DNA of 64,000 nt from Caulochytrium protostelioides (GCA_003615045.1 ML014114.1:208264-272263), one strand, 5' to 3'; shown: positions 50,092 through 62,051, numbered from the stretch's first letter. Made by a program: numbers and translations. The notes: generated by a model from the letters alone, not told the origin.

Positions 50092-50411
50092 AGCGGACCG
50101 CCGATCCCGTTGCTCCCCTCCATCGTCCCGGCCGCCGTCTCCCGCCGTCCCGGCCGCCGCCGCCTTCGTTGCCGCCGCCGCCGCCCTTGGCGCGTTGCTG
50201 GGCTCCGTCTGCGTTCCTGGGGCGACGCCACGTGAACCACGACGGTTCCCGGCCGCGGCACGGGCGCCCGAGACGCCGGCAACGGCCCCGACGGCCGCTC
50301 GCGCCGTGCCGCGCCAAAGCCCTGCAGCGCGTCATTGTCGTGGTGCCCGCCGCGACGGCCCACGGTCCCACCACGCGCGGCAGTCGCGGGAGGGTCGCTC
50401 GAGCGCCGACT

Positions 50412-50444
<33 letters not shown>

Positions 50445-50748
50445 CGCCACCCGAGGCTCCGCCCGCGCTCGTGCAGGCCACCCCCGCCGCTATCGCCGCC
50501 ATCGCCGCCATCGCCGCCATCGCCGCCCAACCGATCCAAATCATACCGGACCACGCGCCGGTGGCGAGCTTTATTTCCGAACGGCCCAGCGGTACCGGCG
50601 CCGCTCGCCGGCATCGCCGCCACCGTCGCCGTCGCCGTCCGCGCAAGATCCACTGGTCGCCCGCACGTGCCTTCCACGCGCTCGTTCCGCGCCTCCTGAC
50701 CCCCGGCCCAACGGTCCTGACGCTCACGTTTGGACCGGTGCCCCAAAG

Positions 50749-50794
50749 ACGACGACGACGACGACGACGACAACGACAACGACAACGACAACGC
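50749..50794. repeat. ACG/ACAACG microsatellite
   Basis: Seven or more ACG triplets followed by four ACAACG units; non-coding, 430 bases before the GH35-like start. Confidence 0.85.
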
Positions 50795-51222
50795 CGCTCT
50801 TCTCCTCCGTGCCTGTCTCAGCGCCGTCGGATGCGCAAGGCCTCCGGCGGATGTCATACGGCGACGGCGACGGCGACGGCCATACGGCGACATCGCGGCA
50901 CGCCCCACCGATCGTCCCCTTGACTTGCTCGAGTGGCTCGATCTGACGACCCGCGCCGATCCCTCTCTCATCGCCGTGCGTCCTCGCGCTCCCCTTCGGC
51001 GGCACCCGCCTCCTGCTCATTTGCGTCCTGCCCGCCCCGTCCTTGCCTGGCTGGAACGGACGTCTTCGACGACGTTGTCGCGGCGCGCGACGGCCACGGC
51101 GCCGCTGACCTACGTGGCCGCCGCCGCGGCCTCTCCCTGCCGCTGCTGGCCTGCCTGTCGGCTCCATTACCCGCCTCGATTGAGCTTGATCGCGTGCGAC
51201 TCTGTCTGACGGCGTGCTCACG

Positions 51223-54200
51223 ATGGTGATGGAGGTCCGCCTCGGCGCCGTCGCCCCGGGCGCCGGCCCGGGCTGGCCGCTGGTCCGGCGCTACCGCCGC
51301 ACGCTGCTGCGGCGCCCGTGGTGCAAATACCTCATCGCGCTCGCGTGCTCGGCGCTCATGTTCATGGCCTTCTGGTACGACGCGCCGCACCACCGCAGCG
51401 TCCGCCCCTCCCTCCACGACCAGAGCGGCAGCGTCCGCCGCGCCAACGGCCAGCTCACCCTCACTGACGCCGAGCACGGCTGGCCCTTCCTCACCACCCT
51501 CAGCGAGTACGACGAGGACGAGGACGACCGGTCATGGTCGGCCGCGGCCGACGGCGCTGCGGCAGCCGCGGCCGATTCCCGGAAGCAGCGCGACGACGGG
51601 CAGGGCGTCGGCGGGCCCCCCGCCGGCCTGCAGGACGTCTTTGCGGCAAGTCTCGCCGCCTACCGCGCCGTCGAGGCTGCCGCCGCCGCCGCCGCCGAGG
51701 CCGCGGTCGCCGGCCATGCGGCCGCCGGCGCCGCCGCGCCGTCACCGCCGCCCCTGGCCGCCAACCGCAGCGGCTTAGCCTACGAGCCGCTGTACCTCGA
51801 TGCGGCCGATGCGGCGGCGCTGCGCGCGAGCCCGCTGCGCTTCACGCACCGCGGGCTCGCGTACGCCGACGCCGACGGCGCCCACCTGATGCTCGTCGGC
51901 GCCGTCGACCTCGCGACGCTGCCCGTGACGCTGTACCGCACGGTGCTGGAGCGCGGCCGCGCCCTGCACCTCAACGCCGTCGCCGTGTTCCTCTACTGGT
52001 CCGAGCACCAGCCCGCGCCCGACCGGTTCACGCTGCGTACGGCCCAGATCCACGTCCTGCGCTTTCTGCAGACGGCGCGCGACGTCGGCATGCGCGTCGT
52101 GCTCGAGGTCGCGCCGACCGCGCGCCGCGGCGGCAACGCCCTTGTCGGCACGCCGCTGTGGGTCCTCCGCGAGTCCACCGACCGCGCCGTCCGCCAGGCT
52201 CGCTTCGACGCCTTCGTCGACGCCGTGCTCCGCGCCGTGGCGCCGTACGTCCACGACGCGCCGTCGCGCGGCGGCGTCGCCCTGCTCCATGTCCGCGGCG
52301 CGTTCCTCCTGCCGCCGCCGCCCGCGCCGCAGCCCTCGACCGCCGCGTCCTCGGCCGACGCCCACCATCGCACCGCCCGCGCTGCCAACGAGACCGCCGC
52401 CGCCCCCGCGACCACGGCCAGGGTCGCGAGCGCCTTGCCCGCGCTACGGATGGCGTGGGGCGTGCCGGTCGTCTATGCGCCGTCGCCCGTGCCGCCCTCG
52501 CCGCCCTCGGACGCTGGTGCGGCCGCCGCTGCTGCCGCCCCGGCGGTGCCCGAGACGACGGACGCGCTCCCGCGCCCATGGTACTGCCACCGGGACAGCA
52601 TCGACGTGCCGTACTGCCAGCTGCCGCTCGGCGCCGACCACCTGTGGGGTCTGCCGCAGCCGGTGCGGTCGACCGAGGACATTGCGCTCGCGACGGTCCG
52701 CGCCATCGCAAAGGGCGCGCTGTTTGTCGGGTACGACCATCTCTACCACAGTGGCCAGTCGCGGTGCCCGACGCTGCAGGTGCGGTCGATGGCCACCAAT
52801 GATCACCACCGCGCCTTGCTCGAGTCGACGGGGTTCCACCACGAGCCACTCTACAGTCATCTGCGGGACCTCCACGCGCTGTTGCGACGGTATGAACACA
52901 TCCTGCTTCAGGCCCAGCTGGTCGATATCCAGGACGGCGACGGCGCCGATGATGGCGACGGCGACGACGACGGCGATGCCGACGGCGCCGCCGACGCCAC
53001 GGACATGATGACGGCCTGGGTGTGGCAGATCGCGGGCTCGAACGGGATGCTAATGTTTGTCGAGAACCGCGACGCGGAGCGCGTGCGCACGTGGCACGCG
53101 GACGGCGAGGCCTTCGCGATCCAGCCGTGGAGCCTCTCGATCCTCGTGCGGCGCGGCACAGGCCCGACGCAGTGGCGCATCCCGGGCCTGGCACACGTGG
53201 ACGACGGCGACGCGCGCGTCCTCACCGACGTCTTCAACACGGCGCGCATCAACGCCCCCGGCGACTACGGCGCGTCCGTCAAATCGATCGCGCGCCAGTC
53301 GCCGGACCGCACGCCGTCGACCACGCGCTACCACACGATGCCGCGCGCTATCGCGCACCGCCAGGACGTGCCGCCGCCGTACGCGCCGCCGGCGCCCGCG
53401 TCCGCCGCGAGCGCTCTCTTCCCCTTCACCCGGTGGCCCTGGGCCCGCGGCGCCGCCGCCGCCGCCCACGACCACTACGCCCGCGCCCAGCCCCTCGCCG
53501 GCCTCCTCGCCCCGGACCCGTCCCACGCGACGCCGCAGCCGCTCGCCGCCATCCCGGGCGCCCCACAGCACCCCGCCCGTCACTGGTGGTACATCTCGGA
53601 CCCGGTCCGCTTCCCGCCGGCCACCACGGCCGCCGCGGCCGCCGGTCGCCTCGTGCTGCGCTTCGGTCCGCCGTGCCCGCCGGCCGCCGCTGCCGCCGCC
53701 CCCGCCGCCGCTGCCGATGCCGATGCCGGTGCCGGTGCCGACGCGCCCGGCGAGGCCTGCCGCGCGGCCCAGCGCGCCGCGTGGCCGCCGCCGCCCGTCG
53801 ACCCGCTGGCCCGCGACCCCGCGCACGCGCTGCACCCCGCCGGCGACTTCGGCGGCCACCTCTTCGTGTACCTCGACGCGCAGCCCGTCGGCCGCGTCAA
53901 CTACACGCATCCGACGCTCGACCTCGCGGCGCTCGTGACGCACTACGGCCTCGCAATCGATCCCCAGCAGGCGCACCGCATCGCTCTGCTCGTGCCGTGG
54001 ACCGAGAACCTCGCGCCGCCCGTGCTGACCGTCGGCGGCGCCGTCGTCGCGATGAGCCCAACAACACCCGCGGCCGCATCTTGGCCGGACGGCGCCGCCC
54101 CCGCCCTCCCGCCGCTGGCGCCGCGCCGCGCTTTCCGCCGGCAAGCCGTCCCGACCTCGTCGTGGCGCGACCCGGGCGTCGCGGTGGCCGCCATGTATGG

Positions 54201-55209
54201 CGTGCCGCAGCCGGTGGCGCTCGACGGCGTGCGTGACGACGCCGCCGCCGCGGACGGCGAGACGGCTGAGGCGTCGCTGCGGCTGACACACGTCGGATGG
54301 ACGCACTACCCGTACGTGCCGCTGGATCCGTCCATGAGCGCGGCGCACCGTGACGGCACGTGGCAGACGGGCCCGTTGCGCCCTGTGGTGCCGTCGACCC
54401 TGGCCACGACGCCTGCGGAGCCGTCGCTGCGCCACCCGAACGCGCCGTACACGGGCCCGCTGAACGCCATGAACACGTGGTGGCGACTCGAGTACCACAC
54501 ACGGGAGCTGTGGCACGACTGGTCACACCGCCGCCATGTCCGCGACGACTTCCTCCACGGCTACGCGCTGCGCATCGCCAAGATGGGACAGGGCCACATC
54601 TGGGTGAACGGGCGCTACGTGGGGCGCTACTGGAACGTCGCGACCGTCTTCCCGCGATGGCACGCGGAGGTCCACGTGCCCACGGGCGCCGACCGCGTGA
54701 GCCGCCGGCTCGCGGCCGCCGCGTCGCTGCCGGACGCCGCCGTCGAGGCCGCCCTCGCCGACCGCACGCCGCACGACCCCTGGCGCATCCAGGGCGCGTG
54801 GCAGTCGCCGGTGGGCGACGCCGCCGACACGGCCGCGCCGCCGCCACCGCCGCCCGCCGCTGCGCACCACGCCATGAAGGGCTACGTGCTGCCGACGCCC
54901 GAGCAGCTCGCTGCGGCCGAGGCCAAGGCGACGGCGGCGCAGATCCGCCAGGCCACGGACCCGCGGCTCGTGTGCGTGCCCGGCGGCGAGGCGCAGCTGC
55001 CGCCGCCGTGCCGCCGCGGGCCCTTCGACCCGCGCCGCTGCGTGCGCAAGTGCCCCGCGCAGACGAGCCAGACGTGGTACCCGATTCCGGCGGACTTTAT
55101 CCGCAAAGAGGACGACAAGATCGTCGTGCTGCTGTGGGAGCACACGGCCTCGGGCGGCGACCCTGCCGACGTCGAGCTGGTCCGCGTCTCGGAAGAGATG
55201 CAGTTCTAA
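51223..55209 (+). CDS. Plant-type GH35 beta-galactosidase-like protein, membrane anchored, catalytic residues apparently lost
   Basis: 1,328 aa from ATG 51223. A basic tail and one hydrophobic segment (about 34-52, YLIALACSALMFMAFWY) make it a type II membrane protein with the rest luminal or extracellular. The GH35 barrel is traceable: LHLNAVAVFLYWSEHQPAPDRF (about 250), VVLEVAPTARRGG...PLWVLRES (about 290-320), and RSTEDIALATVRAIAKGALF then YDHLYHSGQSRC (about 480-510), the counterpart of the YYMYHGGTNFGRT strand. PWSLSIL...VFNTARI (about 640-680) and the end (GQGHIWVNGRYVGRYW; a Cys-rich segment; QTWYPIP) match plant BGAL C-termini. The acid/base site (normally QxENEYG) reads HVRGAFLL, and the nucleophile site (normally TENW) has no Glu. 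Ala/Pro/His-rich inserts interrupt the fold. Possibly a carbohydrate-binding pseudoenzyme. Confidence 0.85.
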   Translation: MVMEVRLGAVAPGAGPGWPLVRRYRRTLLRRPWCKYLIALACSALMFMAFWYDAPHHRSVRPSLHDQSGSVRRANGQLTLTDAEHGWPFLTTLSEYDEDEDDRSWSAAADGAAAAAADSRKQRDDGQGVGGPPAGLQDVFAASLAAYRAVEAAAAAAAEAAVAGHAAAGAAAPSPPPLAANRSGLAYEPLYLDAADAAALRASPLRFTHRGLAYADADGAHLMLVGAVDLATLPVTLYRTVLERGRALHLNAVAVFLYWSEHQPAPDRFTLRTAQIHVLRFLQTARDVGMRVVLEVAPTARRGGNALVGTPLWVLRESTDRAVRQARFDAFVDAVLRAVAPYVHDAPSRGGVALLHVRGAFLLPPPPAPQPSTAASSADAHHRTARAANETAAAPATTARVASALPALRMAWGVPVVYAPSPVPPSPPSDAGAAAAAAAPAVPETTDALPRPWYCHRDSIDVPYCQLPLGADHLWGLPQPVRSTEDIALATVRAIAKGALFVGYDHLYHSGQSRCPTLQVRSMATNDHHRALLESTGFHHEPLYSHLRDLHALLRRYEHILLQAQLVDIQDGDGADDGDGDDDGDADGAADATDMMTAWVWQIAGSNGMLMFVENRDAERVRTWHADGEAFAIQPWSLSILVRRGTGPTQWRIPGLAHVDDGDARVLTDVFNTARINAPGDYGASVKSIARQSPDRTPSTTRYHTMPRAIAHRQDVPPPYAPPAPASAASALFPFTRWPWARGAAAAAHDHYARAQPLAGLLAPDPSHATPQPLAAIPGAPQHPARHWWYISDPVRFPPATTAAAAAGRLVLRFGPPCPPAAAAAAPAAAADADAGAGADAPGEACRAAQRAAWPPPPVDPLARDPAHALHPAGDFGGHLFVYLDAQPVGRVNYTHPTLDLAALVTHYGLAIDPQQAHRIALLVPWTENLAPPVLTVGGAVVAMSPTTPAAASWPDGAAPALPPLAPRRAFRRQAVPTSSWRDPGVAVAAMYGVPQPVALDGVRDDAAAADGETAEASLRLTHVGWTHYPYVPLDPSMSAAHRDGTWQTGPLRPVVPSTLATTPAEPSLRHPNAPYTGPLNAMNTWWRLEYHTRELWHDWSHRRHVRDDFLHGYALRIAKMGQGHIWVNGRYVGRYWNVATVFPRWHAEVHVPTGADRVSRRLAAAASLPDAAVEAALADRTPHDPWRIQGAWQSPVGDAADTAAPPPPPPAAAHHAMKGYVLPTPEQLAAAEAKATAAQIRQATDPRLVCVPGGEAQLPPPCRRGPFDPRRCVRKCPAQTSQTWYPIPADFIRKEDDKIVVLLWEHTASGGDPADVELVRVSEEMQF

Positions 55210-55308
55210 TGCGGCCCCCCTCGGAGGGTTCGCTGGCAGCGCCCGATCGGACGCGTGGCTAATTTAATACAGGGTAAAATCGACACGGGAGGGCGGGAGC
55301 ACCGCCGG

Positions 55309-55374
55309 TTAGAGGATGAGATCCTCCTCGGCGTCGCTGTCGGCAATCACGATATCACCGTCGCCATCGACGGC

Positions 55375-55414
<40 letters not shown>

Positions 55415-57297
55415 TCCTCGCGCGCAGAAGCCGCCATGTCAATGTCGCCGTCGTCGCCGTGGTCGCCATGGTCGCCATGGTCGCCATGGTCGCCGCCGGC
55501 GGGGGCCGCCGTCGCGGATTTCTGGGCGAGCGGCGGCAAGGGCCCTGTGGGCCCCGCCAGGTGCAGTGCGGGCGCGTCAGGCGTCGCGGCCACGAGAAAG
55601 AGGACGACGCGGTGCTCCCCCGGCTCTCGATCCGTGTCGTCGTCCGCATCATCCTCGTCAATGACATTGGTGACGGCGAGCATCTGTCCCGGCGCGACAT
55701 TCATTTCGACGAGCGTCTTGTCAAGCGCGTCGTCAAAGTCGACGTCGTAGAGCAGCCGTCCGGCCTCCTCGATCTCAAGCGTGCCGCGGAGGCCGACGCC
55801 GTGCTGCGCGCGCGGACGCTGGCAGACGGCGACGACGTCGCGGAAGGTGGTGGCGGCATCCATGGCGAGGGTGGCGTACGCCGAATGGCAAAGCACGCAC
55901 GCCGGGTTGGGCGGGATGGCACGCGACGACTGGATCGCGCGGGCCGGGTTGTTGTGGAGGATGAACGCGCCCTTCGTGGTCTCGCGCGTGACGGCGTCGC
56001 GTGGCGTCGCGAGCAGCCGGAACGCCGCCAGCACGATCAGGCCCGCGACGACGGCGTTGGTGGTCGCGATCGCGGGGATGATGTTGCCGGCGTCCTCCTT
56101 GACTTTGAAGCGGCTCTGCACGGGGATGCCGTACACGAGCGACCGCAGGTACGCGCAGGCGGCGACGAAGTCGAGCGTGTCCTCATCGTCCTTGTCGAAC
56201 TCAATCGCAAAGTCCGCGGCGGCCGCGCGGCCCTGTGCGTAGCGGGCGCCGAGCCGGCGCAGGCTCGTGCGGAACGCAAGCACCGCCTCGGCGGGTGTCC
56301 ACACCTGGTTGTTCCACGCCAGCGACGCCGGGTCGCGCGGCGCGGCGGCGTCGGCCAGCAGCGCATCGGCGTCCAGCACGCGCGGCGGCGCGCGGTCCTT
56401 CCACAAGCTGTCGAGCGCGCCGAGCGCGGCGACGTCGGCGACAAAGATCTTGCGCCACACGCGGTCCGGGAAGTCCGGCACGTCCGTGTCGCGGCGGAGC
56501 GCGTGCATCGCGGCGGTCTCGGCGCGCAGGCGCTGGACCTCGTCCTGGTTGTCAGCGGTCGCTTCGGTCTGCAGCGCGGCGTCGTCGGCGGCGTCGTCGA
56601 TGATCCCGAACAGCTGGGGCAGCAGGAAGCTTTTGGCCCACACGATGCAGTGGATCGGCAGCGTCGGCGTCGAGCGGATCGTGCAGATCGGAAAGGTCTT
56701 CTGCGCCGTTCGCACGTCGCAGTCGTAGCACGGCGTGTGGCCGCGCCAGTGCACCGACATCTGGCCCATGTAGCCCGCGGTCCCGCTCTCGATCAGGGGC
56801 CGGTCGGCCGCGAGGCACATCAGGTTCACGTGGCTGCGCGCCGCGGCGTTATCGAGCGCGTTCAGCACGAGGTCGAACTGCCGGAAAAACGCGAGATCAT
56901 ACCGGCGGTCGAAGATGTCGGCCTGGACGGCGTCAATCGTGACGGCCGGGTTGAACTGCAGTGCGCTGCGCCGCGCCACGACGGCCTTCGCCTGCTTCAC
57001 GTGCTCCTTGCGGAACAGGAACTGGCGGTTCAGGTTGCTCACGTCGATGCTGTCGAGGTCCAGCACGGTGATGCGGTCGAAGCCCGAGAGCACGAGGTTC
57101 TTGAGCAGCTCGCAGCCGATCCCGCCGGCGCCCACCAGCAGGATCCGCGCGCGGCGCACACGCGCCAGCGCCGCGGCGCCCACCGTCGCTTGAACGGGCG
57201 CCAGACGGCCCTGGGTCGTCGACGATGCCGCCGCCGCGGCCGCCGCTGCGGGCGCCAGGGGCACGGCCGTCGCCGCCATCACCGCCCCGCGAACCAT
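55309..57297 (-). CDS. UBA2: SUMO-activating enzyme E1 subunit UBA2
   Basis: Catalytic half of the SUMO E1 (with Aos1): adenylates SUMO, forms a thioester and passes it to Ubc9, mainly in the nucleus. Start at the Met of MVRGAVMAATAVP (57297); an alternative is Met7, and an upstream in-frame GTG is not needed. 662 aa, close to yeast Uba2 (636). ATP-binding GAGGIGCE at 56-63, then DLDSIDVSNLNRQFLFR. Catalytic Cys205 in FPICTIRSTPTLPIHCIVW. Two CxxC pairs (Cys190/193 and Cys467/470) fit the structural zinc site. A ubiquitin-fold domain (about 500-590) is followed by an acidic/Ala tail. Convergent with the GH35-like gene, stops 99 bases apart. Confidence 0.96.
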
Positions 57298-57980
57298 GCG
57301 AGAAGCGCCTCGGAATAACCAGGATGAAGGGATTCTAAGGGCGACGCGGCGCGGCCCTGCGCGTCCACGCGATCGGAAGCGGTCGCACGCGGCGGCCACG
57401 GAGCAGGCGAGAAGGCGCCGGCGTCGGCGGGATCCAGCACGAACGGCGGCAGGCGTGAGCGAAAGGCGATCAGACGGGCCTCAGATGCTTCGCATGGGGC
57501 GGCGACCGTGGCGGTGGGGAGCGGTCAACCGCGGGATCACGGCCCTGCGAGACGCGTGCCGCCGTCCGGCCGGCATCCTATGCGGGAGCTTGAGCCGCAC
57601 CGGCGACGCGCGCGAGCCCCTAGCGGTGGCGGTATCAGCGGTGGCGGTATCAGCGGTGGCGGTATAAGCGGCACGGGTATTGCCGACGCACCCTGCGGTC
57701 GCTGTTTGGTGCTCAGGCCGGGACACGGCGTGGCGCAGCAGCTGCGGCGGCCCCGGTCGCGTGGCGCTCTGCCTTCCGATGGGCGGCGTCGGGCCGGGCC
57801 CCGCGGCGCGCTTCCCAAAGCTTCCCCAACCCCGTAGCGCGGGCGAGCATCTCCATACACTTCGCCATGATGTTCAACGATTATAATGCGCGCGTTCATA
57901 CATGCCGTCTCGCTGACGAAATCAAGACGACGCCAGCGGCTGGCCAGCGGTGGGAGCAGCAGTACCCAAGCCGTGGCCGC
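57298..57980. other. Intergenic region: UBA2 promoter and RasGEF 3' end
   Basis: 683 bases between two minus-strand genes. It contains three copies of a 15-base unit (AGCGGTGGCGGTATC, about 57622-57670). No gene supported. Confidence 0.55.
57622..57670. repeat. Three tandem 15-bp units
   Basis: AGCGGTGGCGGTATC repeated three times, the third copy reading GGTATA at its end. Confidence 0.85.
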
Positions 57981-59052
57981 TTACGCGACGAGGGTCGCCG
58001 GCGCGGCGACGGCGGTGTCCGGGCCCGGGCTCGGGCGGCGGGCGAGACGACTGGCGTCAGGGGCGGCCGGGCTAACGGCGGTCCCGCCGTCGAGAACGGA
58101 CTCAGGCAGCCGGGGCCATTCACGCATGTGGTTGAGGACCATACTGAAGTCGATGTCGTTGTTGCTCGCGGTGGCCGTGGCGGCGGGCATGGCCGCGGCG
58201 CCCGCGAGCCCCGACACCATGAGGCTCTCGCCGGTCTCGTCGACCATCTGCGGGTTTTTGCGGAAGGCCTCGAGCTCGGAGACGATCGAGTAAAGCTTGT
58301 AGAACTTGCCGAAGTTGACGTCGCGCGACAGAATCGCCGACAGCGCGTCCTCGTCGTCGGTGTCCTGCGGCGGCTCGGAGAGGTCCGCGCGCGACGACGT
58401 CGCGGGTTGCGTGTAAGTGGGCTCGTTGTCGTTGATCTCCATCAGGTCGTGCAGGTACGGCGCAAGGAAGGGCACGGCGGCCTTCGAGTGGTCCTGAAGC
58501 GCGAGCCAGAACAGCCGGAACCCGCCGGCAGGGTCGGCGAGCGCGTCCATGGCACGGAAGGTGTCGAGGTGCTTCGCGCCGAGCGCCTCCCAGCAGTTCT
58601 GCAGACGCGCCACCGCGGGGCGCTTGAGGCCGTGCACGATGGCGAACGTGCTGTTGTAGTTGTGGTGCGCGTCGCAGGTCACGTGGGCGACCTTGATCCA
58701 GCGCTTTATGGCCTTCGCCTTCTTTTTGCGGTCGTCCTCCTGCAAGATCGTGCTCGTCACGTACTGCGAGAGCAGGCGGAACCAGGCGATGTAGTCGAGC
58801 AGCACCTTCAGCGACAGCGTCTCGGACCCCGACGTGCGCCGCGGCGGCTCCGCTAGCGTATGTAAGTACGAGTCCGGGCGGATCTGGCGGAAATAGAACT
58901 GGTCGATCATCGTCAGGTGTCGCGCAAACGGCGTCGGGTCCATCAAATGCACCCACGCCACGTGGCCCCCCGGGCTGCCGGTCGAGCCGCCCAGCACCGC
59001 GCCGCCAGCGAGCGGCCCGGCCGCCCCGGCAGCGGCCGGGCCTGGCGTCGTG

Positions 59053-59090
<38 letters not shown>

Positions 59091-62051
59091 CGTTGCGCGC
59101 AGGCGCCCGTGGGCCGTCAGCAGATGGCTCACGCCGCCGGGCGGCGGGGCGAAAGCTGGGATGTACTGGATCGTATACGCGTGCAGCCGTTGTTCACGCA
59201 CTGTCTGGATGAGCCGCTGGTGGTCGCCAAAGCTGAACTGCGCGAGCTGATCGAGGAAGGTCGCGAGCTCGGCCCAGAGCCGCTTGTCGTTGTGGAAGTC
59301 CGCCCAGTGGTACCGCGTCCAGTGGATGAGGCAGCGGATCGCACGCTGCTGGATCAGCTTGCGGTGCGTCTTGAGGAAGAGCATCTCCTCGGCCGTCGGG
59401 TTCTCGCCGAGATCAACGTTGTACCACTCGACGAGCGCATGCAGCACGGCCCGCGCCGGCATAAAAAAGCGGTAGCTCGCGAGAAACACTTTTGCATAAT
59501 CAAAATCCTGGTCGAGCGGGAAAATCAGCGCATCGATCAGCCCATCCGGCGTGGCTTGGTCCACAAGGACGACGCCCGAGACATCGTCGAGGCCACGATA
59601 CCGCACATTGGCCAGGAGGCCCACGTTGAAAATGTCGAGCACGCGGTACCGGATTTCATCCCGGTCGATCTCCAGATCCTCAGGGCTTAAGGTGGGCTGG
59701 TGCCGGTTCCACTCGCGGTCGGTCCGGCTTGCTTCATAGCACCGCGAGGCATGGATCATACTCGTCCACGAGCTCGACGGTTGCAGGTAGCTGCCGTACA
59801 TAAACGCGACCGTGATCGCGTCGGGGAACCGCGGATCTGTCTTGTCGGTCGGTGGCGTCTGGTCCTCCTTGAAGTGTGCATACCAGTCTTTGAACACTTT
59901 GAGGTGTTTGCGTGCCGCGGCCGACGTGCTGGACCGCGACACGCCGCCGCCACTCAAACTGCCGCGGGAGCCCTCGGGCCCGACGCCTTGCCGCGAGCCG
60001 CCGCGGCCGTTCAGTGATACGTCCGACCCGGGCACCGCGGCGTCCCGCGACAACCCCGGCGTCGACCCGAGCCCCGTGGCCATGGTAGTCGACGAGCCGA
60101 GGCCGCGATTCAGCGCCATGAGGGACCCGCCGCCGTCGTCCATCAGATTACCCAGGCTGCCGGTGCGCTGTTGGGTGTACTGCATCGTCTTGCGCTCGCC
60201 GACGGCGCCGCTCACACGCAAGGTCGGGTGCATGGTCGCCGTGTCGCGTAGCCCCTTCGCGGCGGCGCGCAGCGCATCCGCCGTGAACATCAGCGTGTGG
60301 CGCTTCGACGTCGCGACCGCTTCCTGCGGCAGCACGGGTGCCGCCGCCGTTGCCGCCGCCGGTGGACCGCTCGGGCTGTCCGCCGCCCCGTCGTTCAGCA
60401 TGTCCATCGACAGTCGGTGGATCCGCTCGCGCAGCGGACGGGGGCCGCCACTGGTTCCTTGGGCGCTCGTGCTCGGGGCACCGATGCCCCCAACGCCGAC
60501 GCCCGCAGCGGCCATCAACCCCGCGGGTCCCGACGCACCGGCGGCGCTGCTGCTGCTCGGGCTTTCGGTGAGCGCCGCGGCGAGAGGCACGGCCGGCGAG
60601 ACGGCGGGATGCGTGGGCGGCGTCGGGACGCGGGGCGCGGCGCCGTGAGCCGCGCCGAGCTTGTGCGCCGCCTTAGGCGTCGAGGCACCGTCGGCGCCCG
60701 CGGGCGCGTTGAACTTGGGTTTCTGGGTGCGCGTGATGGCGCGGTCCGTAAGCAGATCCATACTGCCCAGATGCCCGTGCTCCTTGTCCATCTCCTCCAG
60801 TGCGGCCTGCGCCTGCAGCGAGACCATCTTCGCCTGGATCTGAGAGCCGATCGTAGACGCGCGGCGACTGATGCCCGGCGCACCCGTCGACGACGCCGTC
60901 GATGGCGACCGCGAAAGCCGCTTCTCCGTGGGACCGTCCGGGGTGGCCGACGTCGCGACAGTCGTGAACGTCGCGGCGGACGTCGCCACCGAGTCGGCCG
61001 GTAGCGCGCCGCGCTCGGACGCCGGCGACGCTGTCGGAATCGCCACCACCATCGTGGGACGCTGCACCGTCGACACCTCGCGCGGCGGCGTGGCCGTCGC
61101 CGGCCCGTCGCCGTCGTCCAGTCCCTTGAGCTTAATCTTGGTCGTCGCCGCCGTGTCGGACGTCGCCATGACGCGGAGCGGGCCCAGCTTCGTCCGCCGC
61201 GGCGAGACGGGCGCCGCGCCGCCGGCCGGGAGGCTCAACGACGGCGCCGTGCTCGGCGGCAGGGCGTCTACCGCCGCGAGTGGCGGCGGTGGCGGCGGCG
61301 ACGGCACGGAAACGGACGTCTCTGCGGATCTGACCGGGTCACTTATTACTGAGGAAAGCGGCGGGGGTGGCGGCGGCAGCGGCGTGGCCATCGTGATGAT
61401 GGTCGCGGCCACGGTCACGTCGACCGGCAAGGACGGCGTCGGGGGCAACGGCGGCGATGGCGGCGGCGGCGGCTGCAACGGCCGTCCGCCATCCTGGGGG
61501 AGATCATCGCTCGCGGGCTGACTCCAGGACGGCAAAGCCGCCGCCACGGCACGGGGACTACTGCGCCGGACCGTCTTACCAGGCGTGTTGTCCGCGGCGA
61601 GGGCCGACGGGGGATGGGGAATAAGCGGCGGACCCGGCGCCGTTGGGACCGCCGCCGTTGGGACCGCCGCCGCCGCTGTAAGGTTGACGGACCGAGCAGC
61701 CGAAATTTCGGAAGCGCTGGAAATATCGCCGCCGAACACGGCATCAGCGGCGGGGACCCTGTTTTCAGCAGCGCCAGCAGCGGCGTCAGCGGCAGCGGCA
61801 GCGGCAGCACCGGCGTCGGCGGCAGCGCCGGCGTCGACAACGGCGTTAGCAAAAGCGATGGATTGAGCGACGGCATCCGCGGGGCGCGCACTGGCGAGAC
61901 GGCTTGCGCCGGCAGGCAATGGCATGTGCGCGGCAACCGTGTCGGTGCTGCTGTCGGCGTCGCCGCCGAGCGATCCGATGCTGGCGAGGATGTCCTCGCG
62001 GCGGGCCGATGGCCCGGCGTAGCCAGCGGAGTCGTCCGTGGGCTCATCCAT
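57981..62051 (-). CDS. Ras guanine nucleotide exchange factor (CDC25 type)
   Basis: Activates Ras-family GTPases by promoting GDP release at membranes. 1,356 aa from ATG 62051. Residues 1-690 are Ala/Pro/Ser/Thr-rich and disordered. The REM (RasGEF N) domain is at about 785-950: YRGLDDVSGVVLVDQATPDG, LIDALIFPLDQDFDYAKVFL, CLIHWTRYHWADF. After an Ala run, the CDC25 catalytic domain spans about 1028-1255: LMDPTPFARHLTMIDQFYFR, RWIKVAHVTCDAHHNYNSTF, VHGLKRPAVARLQNCWEAL, VPFLAPYLHDLMEINDNEP. No SH3, PH, DEP or cyclic-nucleotide domain is visible. The GEF domain is complete. Which Ras it serves cannot be told. Confidence 0.95.

Larger units (their letters stand above)
49107..51222. other. Intergenic region between SCS7 and the GH35-like gene
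   Basis: 2.1 kb, no supported gene. It contains an AATAAA 153 bases after the SCS7 stop, a long AGC/AGT/ACC triplet array (about 49606-49704), CCTTG pentamers (50062-50091) and an ACG/ACAACG array (50749-50794). Frames of up to 526 codons on the plus strand are repeat-driven and lack domains. Confidence 0.55.

Noticed and set aside
49119-50699. 526-codon plus-strand frame after SCS7
   Set aside because: Runs through the triplet array (poly-Ser/Thr) and carries no domain; overlaps the SCS7 polyadenylation signal.
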